Assembly (NCBI GenBank): GCA_950106755.1
Contig: OX467088.1
Span: forward strand, 16,290,001-16,354,000
DNA from: Climacium dendroides
Lineage: Eukaryota; Streptophyta; Bryopsida; Hypnales; Climaciaceae
Length of the DNA stretch: 64,000 nt
Reading direction: 5' to 3'
How positions within the stretch are numbered: the stretch's first letter is position 1; each line of letters begins with the position of its first letter. The translations under genes and the position numbers were made by a program. Positions 58,066 to 64,000 of this stretch are shown here, one piece after another. Below the pieces are notes generated by a model, which saw nothing but the letters and a program-made list of their open reading frames with translations, was not told the origin of the DNA and ran no database searches.

Positions 58066-59882
58066 TTATTCATTGGGAATGATCTGGATATGAGACTCGT
58101 GGTGGGTCGTGTGGGTCGTGTGGGTCGTTGTACCATCCGTCTGGGCCGTCGTCGCAGTACCGTTGTCTAGCTTCTGGCCGCCGTTGTACATGGGCGTGAC
58201 AGTCTTGGACAATTTGCCTTGGTTCTTCAAGTACTGCCACCTATCTTGGGTGAGGTACACGAATGCCACAAGACTGAGCTGAATGGAAAACAGAATGTTG
58301 AGCGTTCGCAAGCTCTTCGTGTGCATCAGCTCGTACGCATGCATGCCGGTGTAGATGTTGTAGAATCCCAGAAGTACGCCGCCAGTTCCAGTTAGCCAGT
58401 GGACAGCATACCAGATTGGCCTGGATCTCACTCCACTGCCACCCCAACAAGCATTCAAGCAAACAAACGAATAAGAAGGTGACTCAAAGTGTGGAATTCC
58501 ATCAATCTCTTCCGTACGTAATCAAAGGCAAGAAAACACTTCAAAGCACGACTGTCACTCCCATCTTTCGAAAAATGCATGTAAAATGCCACTAACGATG
58601 CCACATGAACATAGTTATCAATTAAGTGCCACCCTCGGAACTCTGGTAGGAGACCTGTAGACTCTAGGACTGACTTAAATAAGGGAAATTGAAAGTCTCG
58701 CAACGAGTGGCCGTAAAGAGTAAGGTATCCTCCAAAGTGTGCACGGCAACGTGCCCACAGCACATGGCGAAGCACACAGAAGCAAGGAGCAAGTGCAAGT
58801 AAGGCGCGCACGCACGATAAATTATGAAGTAAAAAGCTTACTGATCAGGACGGACGAGGCCAACAAGAGGGGCAATCCACACCAAGATCCACAAGGCCAG
58901 TCCCAGTCGTTCATGCGTGTAGTGGAATTTGTTGTCGAATTTTACGATGGCCACCACAGCACTGCATATCACGGCCAGCACCGCTGTCACCTGGAAAAAG
59001 CCACCCAACTATTAAAAAGAAACCACCAATATAATTGAACTGATGTAGTCTACTAATGTTTTCATAGAGAGTTCAATTCAACAAACCAAAGATACATGCA
59101 TTCTCGATCAGAAAGAGGCTATGGTCGCACACCTGAATGAAAATATGGGTGTAGACCAAAACCCGCACTGTTTTCAAGTCACCGCGCTCGCGAGCTTGCT
59201 TGGCGAATCGGACCAGGACAATGGCCACGGGCATGAGCAGCCCCATGCCCAGCCACATGAGCCAGCCATGAATCTTGATCCATTTGAATGGGAAGTGCCT
59301 CTGCATGCCACATTTATTGGTAAATTTCCAACGAATTTTTACAGCAACCCATTTCCCATGCTAACTGATAAAAGGAGTGATTGAAGCAACGTGTTAGTAG
59401 CTGCTGTTTTCGATTGATTTCATAGCCTGGGTTATGATACAGTAACAGAACTTCTCTCACTCTCATATCAAGCAACGTAATACTTCAAAAATAAGAAAAA
59501 CAACTCATAATCTGCTACCCCCGGTTGCGTATCTGACTAACGAACCTGGATTTTCGAAGTGGGGAAATTAATCCACAATGCTAAGGTAACAAGACACTGC
59601 ACATGCACTACAAAGTTCGATGTACATACGTACGCATGCTACTTGAAATTCATTCACTTGCTTTCCTGAACCATCCAATCTGTTTTCCGCAAGAAAGAGA
59701 TGATTTATCAATCTCCAAGTGATGTATATGCAAAACCAAAGTCAAGTTTTATCTGCAACCACAAGCACACACGCGCATGTACAAAGCTTAGCACTCACAG
59801 GTTCTTCTTGGGCGAGCGCTCCTGGCACACAGTATGCAAGGAAAGTGAGAACAAGAGTGCACAAAAGCCTCAAGTTCGCCAT
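58066..59882 (-). CDS. Cytochrome b561 domain protein without DOMON (4 exons, 256 aa)
   Basis: Four exons on the minus strand, 59799-59882, 59133-59300, 58842-58990 and 58066-58435, join into exactly 257 codons including TAA. Borders are CCT|GTGAGT, ATGCAG|AGG, CAG|GTGTGC, TTCCAG|GTG, ATCA|GTAAGC and GGCAG|TGG. Residues 1-25 are a signal peptide (VLTFLAYCVPGALA, cut before QEE). A b561 core follows, with haem-ligand candidates His39 (KIHGWLMWLGMG), His80 (VYTHIFIQ), His110 (FHYTHERLG) and His146 (YAVHWLTGTGG), the usual four. Hydrophobic helices follow in family order, including a fifth near 178-196. The tail has a Thr/His-rich run (THTTHTTHHESH) coded by GTGTGGGTC-type repeats. Most plant relatives carry an N-terminal DOMON domain; this matches the shorter class lacking it. 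Such proteins pass electrons across membranes, usually with ascorbate as donor; the substrate here is unknown. The start is the only ATG that supplies a signal peptide. Confidence 0.88.
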
Positions 59883-62019
59883 TGGAATGCGCGTGTGTGC
59901 ACGAATTCCTTCAGCTAGCAATAACTCAAGCTTGTTCCGGCCACACGACGTCCGGTACAATATTCATGCGTGCGCAACTAAGCTTGTACCAAACACGTGG
60001 TACGCACAAACTGCAAGCACAACTGAGCTTGTTCCAGCCACGACGATATACACTTCATGCACAGACCTGAAGCTGACCACCAGCTAGCTGCGGCGGCGTT
60101 GAAGTAGTAGAACCCACAAGAGTATCCGCCTTACTTTATTGTATTTTAGTAAGTGCTTACCGTGACCTCATCCACTTGGAAATCCCACCATGGGCTCGTG
60201 AACACAAAATCCTGAACGAATGGTATGAACGTGTGTTCGTACATCGATCCTTCATGACGCACGTACTCTTGTCGGAAATGAAAAGGAAAAGGGCCACTAG
60301 CTGTAGGTGATCGATCCTGGTGGGTTCCAGAATCCTCCCCTTTTGTGGCTGTGCAATCCATTTTAAAGTACACCTGCGGGCCGCAGCTTCGGTTGCATTG
60401 AATACGTCACTCTCTGCATGTAGCCCACCATCACCATCATCACAACTAACTGCACAGCCTGCCAAGCTAGCGAAATGAAAAAGAGACGACGCTGCATCAA
60501 ATCAAAAGCGACATCAATTTGATACTGAAAACGGTCTTGCTTGCTCATCACTGAAAGTTTTCGTACGAAACTTACCCAGCATCTGCAAAAGCATCTATGC
60601 TTGAATTTCGATCTCCTACTAGACGGAAGATGATACAGTATCACAACTGATTCAGTTTCTTGGGAACATCAACTTTGTTAAATTGTCACAATTCAGAGCG
60701 CTGAATTCGAAAATTGTGACCGAAATTCTGTGCTTAGAACTGTGATTAGAAAACTCTACATGAACACCTAACGAATATTTCTAATGAAATCGAAGTTGGG
60801 TCAGATTAATTTTCCTGGTCATGTGGGTGTTTGAAAAACGCTGGTGTACATGCAACAACTGCCGAAATTATGCACCAAAGCTAAGATCAAGCTCAGCGGT
60901 GTTCCATTGCCATTACAACTGATTCTGAATCAGAGAAGCTGCTGCAACAGCTGCAAGCGGAATCAAGCGCAAAGCTGGTGTTTCCATTGCAGTTGATTCC
61001 GCGTTAGGGACGGCGAGATCCTGCATTATCAAGAGCTGGGTTGGATCAAATTAAGCTACTAACCCTTAAACGACGGGCGTGTGACCGTAGAAATCAGCCC
61101 TTTGCGCAATTTTCGGACAGTTGGTTTAGAAAAATCCTAAAGTACTCACTATTGTAGTCAAACTATTGTACAATTCCTCCCTTTTTCCCAAGGATGAATA
61201 GTAGCAATTCTGTCCTACACACAAAGATTCTCTCTCATTCATCGACCAGAAAATGGTTGTAGTGTTGTTTATGGGTTAATCAGACTTCTTTGAATCTCTA
61301 GCATCCAATTCTTTCAATTCATTTTTGGTTGATCAAAGGGTTGCATCACTACCAAAGTATAAAGGCTATTTGGGCTAAAAAAAAGAGTGATTAACACCTA
61401 AAAGTCCAAACACCATTTTTTGGCATTATAGCAATTTTGGGCAGCTCACTACAAATGCAATTTATATTTTTTTTTTCTTTGAAAATTTCACACAACATGT
61501 GCCCAAGGAGTAGCTTTAAGCCGCAAAAATTTTCATAACTTTTGACCGCATGGTTAAAAAGTTATTACATTATATATAATTTTCAACATGCGGCAAGCAC
61601 TTGAACAATCCCAAAAACCTTCTTTAAAAATCATTTTTTTAAAGAAGATCATCAAAAAAAACACTAGCATCAATACTCGACGAGGAACATCACAAAAGTT
61701 AGCAAGGTGACAACATGTAAAGAAGAATATCAAAAAACTCTAGAAGGGGGGACTTCCCACGTGCCCTGAAAATCAAATTACGCCACCGAAATTAATTGTC
61801 GGAACCGCCAAAATTAAAGTATTTCAATGTCGAGGTGCCGAAACTGACCTACACATACGGTAGTCTCCATTTTCTTGGTCGTATATACAGCCCGACTCTC
61901 CATAGATGGTTCTACTGAAAGAGGCTTGCTCATGGTCATCGGTGGTCTATCGCCGGCTGTATGTCTGTAAAGATATTAATTCCAACAGTGCCTTACGGCT
62001 CGTACCTTATATTATCATT
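59883..62019. other. Upstream flank of the cytochrome b561 gene, no further gene recognised
   Basis: Minus-strand open sequence at 60146-60644 contains a hydrophobic stretch and a good splice donor (ACG|GTAAGC at 60161), but no family I recognise. It may be chance or part of a 5' leader. From about 61.1 kb the sequence becomes AT-rich and repeat-like. Confidence 0.35.
61175..61243 (-). repeat. Dispersed repeat core, copy 5 of 5
   Basis: Plus strand: CAAGGATGAATAGTAGCAAT, TCTGTCCTACACACAAAGAT and TCTCTCTCATTCATC. Same orientation as the 41583 and 46075 copies, with matching downstream TTTATGGGTTAAT. Confidence 0.5.
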
Positions 62020-62145
62020 ATTCTTGTTACTTTTTTTTGCCCGGAACTTGCATCTTATATTTGATTTTTTGACGGAGGTGATATTCTTGTTACTTTTTTT
62101 TTTCTCGGAACTTGCATCTTATATTTGATTTTTTGACGGAGGTGA
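62020..62145. repeat. Tandem duplication, 63-bp units
   Basis: ATTCTTGTTACTTTTTTTT begins at 62020 and 62083. Both copies continue with CGGAACTTGCATCTTATATT and TGATTTTTTGACGGAGGTGA. They differ at three or so positions, so the duplication is recent. Confidence 0.88.
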
Positions 62146-62288
62146 CTCGGGTGTTTCTGCTTTTTGTTTCTCGCCACTATTGTGGACCGTGACATGACCC
62201 CATTTCAACTTTAATTGTTTGTATGGGATATGTCTCCTGCCCCGGGGAGGAGTCTTACTCTTAGTCAGATCCTGAAATGCTTTTAAGG

Positions 62289-62348
62289 CTCAAGGCATGC
62301 CTACTCGAGGTATACCCGCTCGAGGTATGCCCGCCCGAAGTACACCTC
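62289..62348. repeat. Four 15-bp tandem repeats
   Basis: CTCAAGGCATGCCTA, CTCGAGGTATACCCG, CTCGAGGTATGCCCG and CCCGAAGTACACCTC lie end to end. The period is a multiple of three, so the open frame across them reads as a five-residue repeat, but there is no sign that it is translated. Confidence 0.8.
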
Positions 62349-62600
62349 GAGCCGGCACACTCAAGGCATGCCGGCATGTGTGTCTCTCTAGCTTACAATT
62401 GGGGAGGAGTTTCAGACGTTTTGAGTCATTGGACCCCATCGAATGAAAATACTATAAACATGTTGGAATAAGGTTTTTTTTATGATATGTCATCTGTTTT
62501 GACATAAAGAAACGAATACCTTGATGTCCCTCCAAATGTAATGCAATGGCATGCTACCAGGAACACACAAGTTCTACAGTAAAAAAAGAAACGTTGGTTG

Positions 62601-63064
62601 GAATGGCAATATCAATATGAAGGGTTCCAATGGCATGTTGTATGAAATTTTCGGTGGAGGGATTTGAATGATAAAAAGTAGAGAAGTACGTGTTTTGGAT
62701 AGCTTCCTTGTGAAGGCTTTTTAGGGTGACCTATTGTGGACATCAAGTGGATGCAATGTTTGTTGAAAAATATCCTTTGTTTGTATCTTTTGGTCCACTC
62801 GTCATTCTTCCCTCCTTCCCTCGTTACAATAAACATATCGGAATGGCAATATCAAAATGAAGGGTTTCAATGGCATGTTATATGAAATTTTTGGTGCAAG
62901 GATTGAATGATAAAAGGTAGAAGTATGTGTTTTGGACAGCTTCCTTGTGAAAAAAATTTAGGGTGGCCTATTATGGACAACAAGTGGATGCAATGTTCAT
63001 TAAAAAAATATGTACCTTCCGTTTGTACCTTCTTGTCCATTCCTTTTTCTTCCTTCCTTGCTCA
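62601..63064. repeat. Tandem duplication, ~240-bp period
   Basis: GAATGGCAATATCAA starts at 62601 and 62841. Shared order: GAAGGGTT-CAATGGCATGTT, TGAATGATAAAA-GTAGA, GTGTTTTGGA-AGCTTCCTTG, AAGTGGATGCAATGTT, TTGTCCATTCC/TGGTCCACTCG. The copies differ at roughly one position in eight. Confidence 0.85.
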
Positions 63065-64000
63065 GAGAGAAGTGTTAAAGCTAATTGTAATAGGTGAGTC
63101 TATAAAACCAAAATGAATCCACATGAAAAATCCACATTAATACTGAATAAAATAATTATTTTTAGAAAAAAATCTATTTTTTTGGTGCATTCTTCATCAT
63201 TCTTATGTTTGCACACATGGACCTCAATTTCTCCATGGCTATCCCACATCCTATAAGCTAAAATGCTTAAGTTATTACAAATAGGTATTTCTACCTTAAT
63301 TATTTACATTCTTTGTCTATGCACTTTGAGTATATGTGGAAGGTGAATATTTTATTATTTTAGAAAAATCTCTATGTGAGCTTGTGTAACTTTAGTAGAA
63401 GTCCTTGTATCCCAATTTTGAGCTTCAAATTTGCATTTCTCGATCAAAATAGTACTCCCCCCCCAAATGGCCAAGGTAACATCCAATCAAGATTGTTTAG
63501 AAATAGTAAAATAATTTTTTTTAAAGCAAAAAATTACTCAATGTGTAAAACTACCTTACATACCTTCATTTCAAATTTCATATAAAACAAACATACAATG
63601 CAAAAGTTATGAACCAAAAATCACATGTTTGAGGCCAAGAGGACAAAAAATAAGACAAGTGTTTCTTGCAATCACCCTCCCCTACTTGTAGGCATGATGA
63701 CAATGGGAGACTTATCATAGCTACTACAAGACCTTGTTATCATGACAAAAACACAACGTAACTCAAAAGTAGAACATAGGCAATCCTATGAGTACCTTTC
63801 ATAAACTTAATGCCAAACTTGTATCAACTATGAATGCTTGCCAATCTTGGAAAATGTGTCCGTCCATATAACATTCTTTTAATTGTGCACACTTTAGTGT
63901 ACATGAGCTTGAGCAAATGTAAGCCTTTGTGCCTTATGAACATCCTTTTGAAAAAAATTTCGACTGCAACATGATTGTTGAAGCCAAGCACTTGAATATA
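63065..64000. other. AT-rich end of the window, nothing recognised
   Basis: Only short open frames without family resemblance are present, and no repeats with clear ends. Confidence 0.45.

Noticed and set aside
60146..60644. Open minus-strand sequence upstream of the cytochrome b561 gene with a hydrophobic stretch and a splice donor
   Set aside because: Three frames are open at once, the apparent starts are mostly GTG or TTG, and no family is recognisable. The b561 gene already has a good first exon with a signal peptide at 59799-59882.
1..64000. CRISPR array, tRNA, rRNA or a bacterial-type operon
   Set aside because: No regularly spaced identical repeats with unique spacers, no tRNA B-box/cloverleaf or rRNA segment was seen, and the genes are intron-containing eukaryotic genes.

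Overview
The window looks like nuclear DNA of a land plant. It is mostly AT-rich non-coding sequence, its genes are split by spliceosomal introns with GT/AG borders, and its mobile-element remnants are of plant type (CACTA, Mutator-like, TA-target and Helitron-like). The two intact genes belong to plant families: a CURLY FLAG LEAF1 (CFL1)-like WW protein and a stand-alone cytochrome b561 protein. Divergence from angiosperm versions of both, together with the sparse genes, makes me lean towards a non-seed plant such as a bryophyte. That is an inference from memory of the families, not a demonstrated placement.

Layout. 1-4.6 kb is AT-rich sequence with a tandem array of a repeat of about 140 bp. 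4.6-9.2 kb holds a long, decayed plus-strand coding region of a family I do not recognise, split by a 365-bp CACTA-type hairpin element with a 3-bp target duplication. 9.8-12.5 kb holds two foldback structures, one a 996-bp near-perfect palindrome with 387-bp arms, and a TA-target element. 12.5-30.6 kb has no recognisable gene; it carries tandem duplications, short inverted-repeat elements, microsatellites and old dispersed repeats. 30.6-32.7 kb is the three-exon CFL1-like gene on the minus strand. 33-52.8 kb is again non-coding and rich in elements. It includes two Mutator-like miniature elements with 9-11 bp target duplications. It also includes a head-to-tail pair of Helitron-like elements bracketed by a 464-bp, almost identical direct duplication. 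52.8-53.6 kb holds a frameshifted U2AF small-subunit relic on the minus strand. 53.9-55.2 kb has degenerate tandem repeats. 58.0-59.9 kb is the four-exon cytochrome b561 gene on the minus strand. The last 4 kb holds three local tandem duplications.

The genes do not form a pathway. CFL1-like proteins are nuclear regulators of cuticle formation, cytochrome b561 is a membrane electron carrier, and U2AF35 is a splicing factor. The most unusual parts are the Helitron pair with its long flanking duplication, the modular foldback at 11.5-12.5 kb, and the unidentified decayed reading frame at 4.6-9.2 kb. I saw no CRISPR array, tRNA, rRNA, intact transposase or complete LTR retrotransposon.
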